In this document: positions 1-5,615 of the stretch, piece after piece | How the letters are laid out: each line of letters opens with the position of its first letter | Numbering within the stretch: the stretch's first letter is position 1 | Source of the DNA: Lentisphaeria bacterium UBA1829 | Lineage (GTDB): Bacteria; Verrucomicrobiota; Lentisphaeria; Victivallales; UBA1829 | Length of the DNA stretch: 10,598 nucleotides | Assembly: GCA_002338895.1 (NCBI GenBank) | Contig: DDJH01000158.1 | Span: 6,491-17,088, forward strand | Reading direction: 5' to 3' | Made by a program: the position numbers and the translations under genes | The notes under the pieces: generated by a model | What the model was told of the DNA's origin: nothing | The model's database searches: none | The model's input: the letters and a program-made list of their open reading frames with translations, nothing else

Positions 1-34
1 GGTTTCCTGCCGGTGAAACGGAGAAGAGTTTTTT

Positions 35-874
35 TTATCGGCTCTGCTGACGGGAAAGAAGACTCTGGGTTCGATACGCCTGCGGTGTTCGTCCGGTGGC
101 TTTCCCGATCACCCGGCTGAAATAGCTCAGATTCGAAAAGCCGGAGTGTTCCGCAACCTCCTTGATCCGCATATTGGTTTCGCGGAGAAGGACCAGCGCA
201 TGCTGAAGACGGAGACGGTCCAGATAGGCTCCGGGCGTCATGCCCATTTCCGTTCGGAAGAGGTCGGTCAGCGTGGTGCGGTGCACGCCGAGTTTCCGGG
301 CCAGAGCCTCCACTGTCACGCCCGGGGACTGGATGGATTCCCGCGCCAGATGAAGAAACCGTTTCACCAGTCCCTCCTCCGGGACAAAATCGTCTGCTCC
401 CCCTGCGAGCGCGAGAATTTCCGCGGCAACGGCGAGCGCGTGACGCTGGGCGTACGGCGTATGTTTCCGCACCAGAATCTCCAGTTCCAGAAACAGATTC
501 ACCGGGCATTCGCCGGAATAGATGCTTTCCCGCGGATAGCCATAGGCTTCGATGAAGGCTTCCGCCGCGGGACCGTCGAATGTGAACCAGTAGTAGCGCC
601 ATTCGTTTTCCGGATCGCAGGAGCGGTGAATGTGATCTTCGCCCGGAAGGTGGTGGAAGGTTTCGCCCGGATGCAGAAGGATTGTCCGGTCCGGAAGAGT
701 GATCTCGCCGATGCCCTGTACGCACCAGAAGAGCTGGACAAAGGGTTTGTCGATTCCGTGTTCAAACTCCTTCCAGCCGTATTCCGCCTCGTTGTAGCCG
801 GAGGAGCGGATGTGGACCGGCATCGGAAAACCGGGAAGACGGGTCGGATCCGGACGACTGACGATTTTACGCAT
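35..874 (-). CDS. AraC/XylS-family transcriptional regulator with N-terminal cupin-like sensor domain
   Basis: This 279-residue protein has the usual two-domain plan of AraC-type sugar regulators. Residues about 15-100 form a cupin-like ligand-binding/dimerisation region (the LHPGETF and WFTF blocks are typical). Residues about 170-270 hold two helix-turn-helix units. HTH1 is near 188-209 (VEALARKLGVHRTTLTDLF). HTH2 is near 236-259 and carries the family signature GFSNLSYFSRV, followed by the terminal GRTPQAYR. Translation most simply starts at the ATG at 874; a later Met at residue 18 is possible because the Shine-Dalgarno match is only moderate. It diverges from the NagB-like/amidohydrolase/Gfo-Idh operon across a 133-nt gap. 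By analogy with many AraC-type regulators it probably controls that operon in response to its sugar substrate; this is inference. The effector is unknown. Family assignment is very secure. Confidence 0.93.
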   Translation of the reverse strand: MRKIVSRPDPTRLPGFPMPVHIRSSGYNEAEYGWKEFEHGIDKPFVQLFWCVQGIGEITLPDRTILLHPGETFHHLPGEDHIHRSCDPENEWRYYWFTFDGPAAEAFIEAYGYPRESIYSGECPVNLFLELEILVRKHTPYAQRHALAVAAEILALAGGADDFVPEEGLVKRFLHLARESIQSPGVTVEALARKLGVHRTTLTDLFRTEMGMTPGAYLDRLRLQHALVLLRETNMRIKEVAEHSGFSNLSYFSRVIGKATGRTPQAYRTQSLLSRQQSR

Positions 875-913
875 GATTCCGAAGATTCCTTCAAAAGTGC
901 TGTCATTCCATCA

Positions 914-929
914 AAAACAACATTGTTTT
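914..929. promoter_or_regulatory. Palindromic candidate operator in the divergent intergenic region
   Basis: The sequence shows a perfect 7-bp inverted repeat, AAAACAA-CA-TTGTTTT. It sits between the divergent AraC gene and the NagB-like operon. Its right half coincides with the proposed -35 box of the operon promoter, so a bound protein would directly affect RNA polymerase. AraC proteins often bind direct or asymmetric sites, so the binder could be the adjacent regulator or a different dimeric repressor. The repeat is seen directly; the operator role is inferred. Confidence 0.45.
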
Positions 930-950
930 CGGGAATATATCACCTATATT
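923..950 (+). promoter_or_regulatory. Candidate sigma70-type promoter of the NagB-like operon
   Basis: A -35 box TTGTTT (923-928) and a -10 box TATATT (945-950) are separated by 16 nt. The stretch is AT-rich in an otherwise GC-rich sequence. Transcription would start near 957, leaving a leader of about 50 nt before the ATG at 1008. No clear promoter for the divergent AraC gene was recognised in the same gap. Confidence 0.5.
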
Positions 951-1007
951 GTCCAAAAGCAAGCGCGGTGTTCCGTGGCGAAGGAAAACAGAAAAGGAGT
1001 TTGGAAA

Positions 1008-1862
1008 ATGAACCGAAAAGAGGAAGTGCGTCATCTGCTTTCGCTCCCGGTGGAGGAGCTGATTGCGGAGTCCAAAGGTCAGTTGAAGGTGCTGGATTCC
1101 CTGGAGGAGCTGTATGAGTTCCTGGCCGGGGAGATGGTTGCGGAGTTCCGGAAAGCGGCGGCGGGTGAGAAGATTGTCAACTTCATCATGCCGGTCGGTC
1201 CCACACAGCCCTACCGGATCATGGCGGAAAAGATCAATTACGAGAGCATCTCTCTGAAAAATGTCCGCTTCTTCTTCATGGACGAGTATGTGCAGGACGA
1301 CCGGGATGAACTCATTCCGATGACACATCCTCTGAGTTTCCGCGGTCAGATCGGTCCGCTGTTTTTCGACCGGGTCCGTCCGGAACTTCGGATGCCGGCC
1401 GAGCAGATTATTTTCCCGCGGCCCGAGATTCTGGCGGAGCTTCCCGAGATGATCGAAAGAACCGGTGGAATCGAAGTCTGTTTCGGCGGCATCGGCATTC
1501 ACGGACATGTCGCGTTCAACGAGCCGGCGCCCGGCGTGGCGGACTCCGATCCGCGGATCCTGGAGATCAACGAGTTCACGCGGACCATTGATTCCACCCG
1601 TCATAAGGGGGTCGGCGGCAATCTGGAGAACTTCCCGAAGCGGGCGATCACCCTGGGGATGAGACAGTGTCTCGGTGCAAGACGGATGCTGCTGATGACC
1701 CGGAACGAATCCACGGAGTTTTTCTGGGCGAACACCATCATCCGGATCGCCGCCGCGGGAAGTCCCGGAGACGATTATCCGGTTACCTACTGCCGCCGTC
1801 ATCCGAACTGCACAATCGCAACCGACCGCGCAACCGCGACGGCTCCGAAGTTCATCCTCTGA
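1008..1862 (+). CDS. NagB-family (glucosamine-6-phosphate deaminase-like) protein with altered active site
   Basis: The start is the ATG at 1008, chosen because AAGGAG (994-999) lies 8 nt upstream; this gives 284 residues, close to the usual 260-280 of NagB. The longer open frame running back to 810 overlaps the divergent regulator and lacks support. NagB hallmarks are present: FFFMDEYV (D92-E93, matching catalytic D72 of E. coli NagB) and GGIGIHGHVAFNEP at about 160-173 (H167 and E172 match H143 and E148). The position of E. coli D141 is His165. The phosphate-binding loop reads MPVGPTQP instead of LPTGGTP, and the Lys208 position appears to be Ser235, while R198 could match R172. The fold is therefore NagB-like, but deamination of glucosamine-6-phosphate is doubtful. 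It could isomerise, deaminate or hydrolyse a different, perhaps unphosphorylated, sugar. It is the first gene of a three-gene operon, and the next start is 11 nt downstream. Confidence 0.85.
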   Translation: MNRKEEVRHLLSLPVEELIAESKGQLKVLDSLEELYEFLAGEMVAEFRKAAAGEKIVNFIMPVGPTQPYRIMAEKINYESISLKNVRFFFMDEYVQDDRDELIPMTHPLSFRGQIGPLFFDRVRPELRMPAEQIIFPRPEILAELPEMIERTGGIEVCFGGIGIHGHVAFNEPAPGVADSDPRILEINEFTRTIDSTRHKGVGGNLENFPKRAITLGMRQCLGARRMLLMTRNESTEFFWANTIIRIAAAGSPGDDYPVTYCRRHPNCTIATDRATATAPKFIL

Positions 1863-1873
1863 GGAGATCCCTC

Positions 1874-2743
1874 ATGAAGTGTATCGACGCGCATGCGCAT
1901 CTGGCCCACCATGCGGAGGGGTTTCACGAGCTGGTCGATTCCGGAGCGTTCGACGAAATCTGGCTGATGGATCTTTCCGGTTACGAACTGGGCGGAATCC
2001 GTCTGGCGGACGAGAGCGAAGTGCTCGACGCGGTCAAGGCGCATCCCGGAGTTGTGTATGCGTTCGGCCATCTGGACTTCAGCCGTCCCGTGGATCAGAT
2101 CGACCGTCTGCGGGAGAAGGGGTTCATCGGCCTCAAACCCTACAAGCCCGACACCGGGTGGAACGATGAAAAGTTCTATCCCTACTATGAACGCGCCGAA
2201 CAGCTCGGCATGCCGATTCTGTTCCATACCGGCATGGCGGCTCCCGCAGGAGAGTGGCGTCGCTGCCGGGCCCCCGGACGGGGATTCGGACCGGACGGGA
2301 TGCGTCCCGCCTATCTGGCCGGAGTGGCGGAGGCGTTTCCGAATCTTTCGATCATCGGCGGTCATCTCGGCTATCCGTGGATCGAGGAGACGTTCCAGAA
2401 TCTGTATTATTACAACAATATCGTGCATGACATCAGCGGGTACCGCAACGCGATTCCCGAACTGCTGGCAAACCTGGACCGCTTCTCGAACGACGGATCG
2501 GGACGGTTTTTGAATGAGAAGTTCCTCTTCGCCACCGATCAGTTCTACGGGATTCGATCCGAAAACGAGCGGGCGCTCAAACTCAAGGAGTTCTGGACTC
2601 TTCTGTTTGAGCTGATCGGGTCGGTGTACTATCGCTGGGGCGCGCCGGAGGAGGCGGAGAAGTTCTTCTACGGAAATGCCCGCCGTCTCCGCTCGCAGAT
2701 CGGCGGCGGGGGATTGAATGGAAAGGAGGAGAGCAACGTATGA
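1874..2743 (+). CDS. Amidohydrolase-2 (PF04909) family metal-dependent hydrolase, possibly a sugar lactonase
   Basis: The start is the ATG at 1874. Its ribosome-binding site GAGGAG (1861-1866) overlaps the stop codon of the preceding gene, which implies translational coupling. The 289-residue protein follows the TIM-barrel amidohydrolase pattern: an N-terminal HxH metal motif (H7, H9 in DAHAHL), LKPY with K88, FHTG with H118, GGHLG with H164, and an aspartate in FATDQF (D222). The terminal FFYGNARRL block is typical of PF04909. This family contains decarboxylases and lactonases of the cytoplasm. Beside a Gfo/Idh dehydrogenase, hydrolysis of an aldonolactone is a reasonable guess, but the sequence alone does not settle the substrate. 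The stop overlaps the next start by 4 nt (ATGA), so the two proteins are probably made in fixed proportion. Confidence 0.85.
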   Translation: MKCIDAHAHLAHHAEGFHELVDSGAFDEIWLMDLSGYELGGIRLADESEVLDAVKAHPGVVYAFGHLDFSRPVDQIDRLREKGFIGLKPYKPDTGWNDEKFYPYYERAEQLGMPILFHTGMAAPAGEWRRCRAPGRGFGPDGMRPAYLAGVAEAFPNLSIIGGHLGYPWIEETFQNLYYYNNIVHDISGYRNAIPELLANLDRFSNDGSGRFLNEKFLFATDQFYGIRSENERALKLKEFWTLLFELIGSVYYRWGAPEEAEKFFYGNARRLRSQIGGGGLNGKEESNV

Positions 2744-3948
2744 AACAGAGGATTCAAGCCGGGCTGATCGGTGCGGATCTGTCGCTGCGGGCCGGAATGG
2801 TGGTTCGGAACCTGGATCCGGAGCGGGCGGTGATTGCGGCGGTCTGCGACCGGGATCCGGAGATGCTGCGGCGTTTCCGGGAAAGCCGTTCCGGAAACGA
2901 GGTCTGCCGGGAGTATACCGATTTTCACGATCTGCTGAAGGATCCGGCTCTGGATGCGGTCTTCATCATGGTGCGCGATCCGTATCATGAGGAGATGGCG
3001 GTCGATGCGCTGGAGGCGGGAAAAGCGGTCTTCCTCGAAAAACCGATGGCAATCACGATCGAGGGGTGCGACCGGATTCTGGAGACGGCGTACAGAAGCG
3101 GATCCAAACTCTTTGTCGGCCACAACATGCGCTATGTCGCTTCGATCCGGAAAATGAAGGAGATCGTCGATTCCGGAATGATCGGGGAGATCCAGTGCGT
3201 CTGGGTGCGCCACTTCATCAACTACGGAAGCTGCTATTTCCGCCACTGGTGCGCGGAGCGGAGCAACTGCACGGGACTGCTCCTGCAGAAGGGGGCGCAT
3301 GATATTGATGTGATTCACTGGATCACTGGAGCCTATACGGAACGGGTGACGGCGATGGGACGGCTTTCCGTCTACAACCGCACGACCGGCCGTCTGGTTC
3401 CGGGCGCGAAACCGGACCGGAAGATTTCGTTCACCCGCGAGTGCTGGCCCCCTCTCGAACTCAAGGGTCTCGCGCCGAAGATCGACGTGGAGGACCACAA
3501 CATGATTCTCATGCAGCTCGACAACGGCGTGCAGGCCTCCTACGAACAGTGCATGTACACCCCCGATGCGGAACGGAACTACACCTTCATCGGAACGCAC
3601 GGAAGGGTGGAGAACATCGGCGATTTCGGCGACTGCGAGATCCATGTCTGGACGGAGCGCGGAAGCCGACGGGAACCGGACGTCGTGTTTCATCTCAAGG
3701 GCGCTTCCGAGGATCACGGCGGATCGGATGGAAAGCTGCTGAACGCCTTTTGCGACTTTGTCGCCCGGGATGTTCCGCCGGATGTCTCTCCGGTCGCCGC
3801 CCGCTATGCGGTCGCCGCCGGCGTCCAGGGACACTTCTCCATGCGCAACGGCAATATCCCGATGACGATCCCTCCGCTTCCCGATGAATGGATCGCCTAT
3901 TTCGCCAACGGACAGCGCAAAACAAATCCGTCCGGATCCGGACAGTAA
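2740..3948 (+). CDS. Gfo/Idh/MocA-family oxidoreductase
   Basis: This is a 402-residue NAD(P)-dependent sugar dehydrogenase-like protein. It starts at the ATG at 2740 inside the ATGA overlap, with a strong AGGAGG (2724-2729) 10 nt upstream. The N-terminal Rossmann domain (about 1-125) ends its second strand in CDRDP, an acidic position usually linked to NAD(H). It contains the hallmark FLEKP with catalytic-type K101. The C-terminal alpha/beta domain carries KGAHDIDVIHW (H187, D188, D190). The usual GxGxxG/A nucleotide loop reads G11-A-D-L-S-L, so two of its glycines are replaced; this is unusual. It is the last gene of the operon with the NagB-like protein and the amidohydrolase. It probably oxidises (or epimerises via a keto intermediate) the pathway sugar. 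The substrate is unknown. Confidence 0.88.
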   Translation: MKQRIQAGLIGADLSLRAGMVVRNLDPERAVIAAVCDRDPEMLRRFRESRSGNEVCREYTDFHDLLKDPALDAVFIMVRDPYHEEMAVDALEAGKAVFLEKPMAITIEGCDRILETAYRSGSKLFVGHNMRYVASIRKMKEIVDSGMIGEIQCVWVRHFINYGSCYFRHWCAERSNCTGLLLQKGAHDIDVIHWITGAYTERVTAMGRLSVYNRTTGRLVPGAKPDRKISFTRECWPPLELKGLAPKIDVEDHNMILMQLDNGVQASYEQCMYTPDAERNYTFIGTHGRVENIGDFGDCEIHVWTERGSRREPDVVFHLKGASEDHGGSDGKLLNAFCDFVARDVPPDVSPVAARYAVAAGVQGHFSMRNGNIPMTIPPLPDEWIAYFANGQRKTNPSGSGQ

Positions 3949-3967
3949 CGAATCCGGAACATTTTTT
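3931..3967 (+). terminator. Weak candidate intrinsic terminator, first of a possible tandem pair
   Basis: A 7-bp stem TCCGGAT (3931-3937) / ATCCGGA (3952-3958) is followed by AC and then A plus six T residues (3962-3967). The stem begins inside the last codons of the oxidoreductase gene and an alternative self-palindrome competes for pairing, so strength is uncertain. A better terminator follows immediately. Confidence 0.35.
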
Positions 3968-3968
3968 C

Positions 3969-4781
3969 TCAGCGTTTCCCTTTCTTGTAAAAAAGAGGGG
4001 AAACGCCTGTTTTTTCCTTGAACCAGTTGGAGAAGTAAAATTCATCGCGGAAACCGGTGATTTCCGCGATCATCGAGATTTTGCAGTCGGTGTTTTCCAG
4101 ATACTGTCTGGCCAGATTCAGCCGCTGCTGCTGAAGATACTGGAGCGGAGAAATTTCCCAGTCGCGCCGGAAGATCCGCACCACCTGGGAGCGGGAACGC
4201 CCGATCTGTTCCGCCAGATCCTCCAGTGTGACCGGTTTCCGCCAGTGGAGATCCAGATACTCCTTCAGTTTCAGTCCCTCCGGTGATTTGCGCATCTCCG
4301 GATGCTGCTGGCGCCATTCATGAATCCGGGCGAAAATCCGATGCAGTGCCAGAGCAAGTTCCGTATAGGCGCTGGTCGGCCGCTTCTGCACAATCGCCAA
4401 TGCGTCCCGGAACTCCTGTTCCAGCGGACAGTTCGGAAAGTGAACCGCATCCTTCAGATGATACGCCTCAATCAGATGTCCGATCAGCGTGCCGGAGAGA
4501 TTGAACCAGATCTTTTCCCATGGGTCGTCCCAGTCCGCATGATAATCGTGGTTCGAGCCGGGATGGAGCAGATAGACGTCGCCTGCCTGAATGGGATACC
4601 GGCGATCCTCCACCCGCAGATGTCCTTTCCCCGAAACGATGTATTCCAGCACCGTCAGATTCGAACTCTCTCTCCGGATGCGGTAGTTCCGGTCCGGCAG
4701 CGTGATCCCCGCGGAAATCAGATGAAGAGGATTTGGAAAGTTCGCCTGCGGCAGTTGGAACAGGAACTCCTTCGTCAGCAT
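3969..4781 (-). CDS. AraC/XylS-family transcriptional regulator, convergent to the sugar operon
   Basis: A second cupin-type AraC regulator, 270 residues from the ATG at 4781. The open frame continues back to 4871, but an intrinsic terminator for the upstream RRM gene lies at 4798-4834, so the real start must be the ATG at 4796 (275 residues) or 4781. The latter is preferred because a G-rich stretch lies about 8 nt upstream, while 4796 is directly preceded by the terminator T-run. Residues about 40-85 form the cupin-like sensor (VLEYIVSGKGHL, AGDVYLLHPG). HTH1 is near 185-210 (TLEDLAEQIGRSRSQVVRIF). HTH2 is near 234-259 and contains the GFRDEFYFSNWF signature, followed by TGVSPLFYK. No promoter was recognised between the terminator and the start, so expression may depend on readthrough or on a promoter within the hairpin region. 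The target is unknown; the adjacent operon is a candidate. Confidence 0.88.
   Translation of the reverse strand: MLTKEFLFQLPQANFPNPLHLISAGITLPDRNYRIRRESSNLTVLEYIVSGKGHLRVEDRRYPIQAGDVYLLHPGSNHDYHADWDDPWEKIWFNLSGTLIGHLIEAYHLKDAVHFPNCPLEQEFRDALAIVQKRPTSAYTELALALHRIFARIHEWRQQHPEMRKSPEGLKLKEYLDLHWRKPVTLEDLAEQIGRSRSQVVRIFRRDWEISPLQYLQQQRLNLARQYLENTDCKISMIAEITGFRDEFYFSNWFKEKTGVSPLFYKKGKR
3972..4015 (+). terminator. Strong intrinsic terminator of the NagB-like/amidohydrolase/Gfo-Idh operon
   Basis: A perfect 9-bp stem, GCGTTTCCC (3972-3980) with GGGAAACGC (3998-4006), is followed by CTG and six T residues (4010-4015). It starts 24 nt after the stop codon of the oxidoreductase. The whole element lies inside the last codons of the convergent AraC gene. 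On the minus strand the hairpin is not followed by T residues, so it acts only on the plus strand. Confidence 0.75.
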
Positions 4782-4797
4782 GTTCAAAACCCCCATG

Positions 4798-4834
4798 AAA
4801 AAAAAGCTTTCGATCCCGGGAGGTGATCGAAAGC
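4798..4834 (-). terminator. Intrinsic terminator of the RRM-protein gene
   Basis: Read on the minus strand, a perfect 10-bp stem GCTTTCGATC / GATCGAAAGC (positions 4825-4834 and 4806-4815) with a 9-nt loop is followed by eight T residues (4805-4798). It begins 38 nt after the RRM gene stop. The T-run abuts the possible ATG at 4796 of the downstream AraC gene, so terminator efficiency would set any readthrough into that gene. Confidence 0.85.
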
Positions 4835-4871
4835 AGTGAAATGGAACCGGCTGTTTCCGGTATCCCTTCAA

Positions 4872-5216
4872 TCAGAATTCTGTTCCGGGCCGCTCCTCGC
4901 GGGGACGGAAGTTTCCGTTCCGCGGGCCGTCGAACCGTCTCGGACGGTCCCCGAACGAGCGCTGCGGGCGTTCCGCGCGTTCCCGTGCCTCGTTGACGCG
5001 AAGTCTTCTTCCGCCGAATTCCTGACCGTCGAGGGCCTGAATTGCGCCTGCCGCTCTGTTGTCATCCATTTCGACGAATCCGAAGCCTTTCGGACGGTTC
5101 GTTTCCCGGTCGATTACGAGTTTGACGCGGCTGACTTCCCCGTGCTGGGAAAAAAGATCGCGAACTTCATCTTCTGTTGCACTGTAAGGCAGATTGCCCA
5201 CATATAAGCTCTTCAT
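4872..5216 (-). CDS. Small RRM-domain RNA-binding protein with Arg-rich tail
   Basis: The start is the ATG at 5216, where the RRM fold begins at once; the frame upstream to 5354 is in the leader and is not protein-like. The product has 114 residues. A single RRM spans about 1-80, with RNP2 as LYVGNL (4-9) and RNP1 as KGFGFVEM (43-50), both complete with their aromatic residues. Residues about 76-114 form a low-complexity tail rich in Arg, Pro, Gly and Phe, like the glycine/arginine-rich tails of cyanobacterial Rbp proteins. Such proteins bind single-stranded RNA, and some are cold-induced RNA chaperones. The gene has a long structured leader and its own terminator, so it is probably a single transcription unit. 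Cold or autogenous regulation is possible but is inferred only from the leader. Confidence 0.93.
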   Translation of the reverse strand: MKSLYVGNLPYSATEDEVRDLFSQHGEVSRVKLVIDRETNRPKGFGFVEMDDNRAAGAIQALDGQEFGGRRLRVNEARERAERPQRSFGDRPRRFDGPRNGNFRPREERPGTEF

Positions 5217-5289
5217 TTCCTGCTCTTCTCCGTTTTGGCGGAACCGGCTCCCTTCCATGGATTCGGGCCGGTTCGCCATCTGCAAATTG

Positions 5290-5359
5290 CTGCCGCATCG
5301 CGCGGCAGTCTGAAAACACCCTCTTTTTTCAGACCATTTTGAACATTGTTTCAATGTTC
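5290..5359 (-). promoter_or_regulatory. Three tandem hairpins in the leader of the RRM gene
   Basis: Three perfect inverted repeats lie side by side in the proposed 5' leader: an 8-bp stem GAACATTG/CAATGTTC with a 3-nt loop (5341-5359), a 9-bp stem GTCTGAAAA/TTTTCAGAC (5308-5334), and a 7-bp stem CTGCCGC/GCGGCAG (5290-5308). None is followed by T residues on the minus strand, so they are not simple terminators. They may form a regulatory leader, a protein-binding platform or a thermosensitive structure. The repeats are seen; the role is inferred. Confidence 0.45.
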
Positions 5360-5468
5360 CCTCTTCCTCGGTCTGCGCAGCGCATGGACTTTTTCCCTCC
5401 CGGAGAAACTGCCGGAACGCAATCGTATACCTCGGCTTTCAGTCCGGTTTTCCGGACCTTCCGTTTAA

Positions 5469-5496
5469 CTTATACCGTGCTCACAGGATTGCAAAA
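5469..5496 (-). promoter_or_regulatory. Candidate promoter of the RRM gene
   Basis: On the minus strand a -10 box TATAAG (5474-5469) is preceded at 16 nt by TTTTGC (5496-5491), or at 14 nt by TTGCAA. Long A/T tracts directly upstream (5501-5534) could act as an UP element. The transcript would have a leader of about 245 nt. The -35 match is poor, so this is tentative. Confidence 0.35.
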
Positions 5497-5506
5497 GAAA
5501 ATTTGC

Positions 5507-5534
5507 AAAAAAAACAAAAAAAAATGCTTTTTTT
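5507..5534. other. A-tract/T-tract segment between thiI and the RRM gene
   Basis: On the plus strand there are eight A, a C, nine A, TGC, then seven T. On the minus strand this reads as a weak A7-GCA-T9 hairpin followed by another eight T residues, which could help terminate thiI transcripts coming from 5616. It could equally be an UP element or bent DNA for the RRM promoter. The rest of the 399-nt gap from 5217 to 5615 holds the RRM promoter and leader, plus a small plus-strand hairpin with a T-run at 5555-5574. I see no coding sequence in it. Confidence 0.35.
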
Positions 5535-5615
5535 CCTTCTTTGCCGCCGTTTTCCCGTTTTGGAAACGGTTTTTCCCGGATTTTTGTGACGGAAGTTCTT
5601 CTGCCGCAAGGATCC

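Noticed and set aside
2..36. Hairpin GTTTC/GAAAC followed by a T-run at the left edge, as a plus-strand terminator
   Set aside because: The stem is only 5 bp and the T-run begins about 9 nt after it; no plus-strand gene is visible to its left in the window. For the minus-strand AraC gene the T-run is on the wrong side.
810..1007. N-terminal extension of the NagB-like protein
   Set aside because: It overlaps the divergent AraC gene and the promoter region, and the ATG at 1008 has a well-placed Shine-Dalgarno sequence and starts family-like sequence.
5555..5574. Plus-strand hairpin CCGTTT-TGG-AAACGG with five T residues
   Set aside because: It resembles a small intrinsic terminator, but no plus-strand gene lies upstream that would use it, and on the minus strand no T-run follows. 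It may be chance or terminate antisense RNA.
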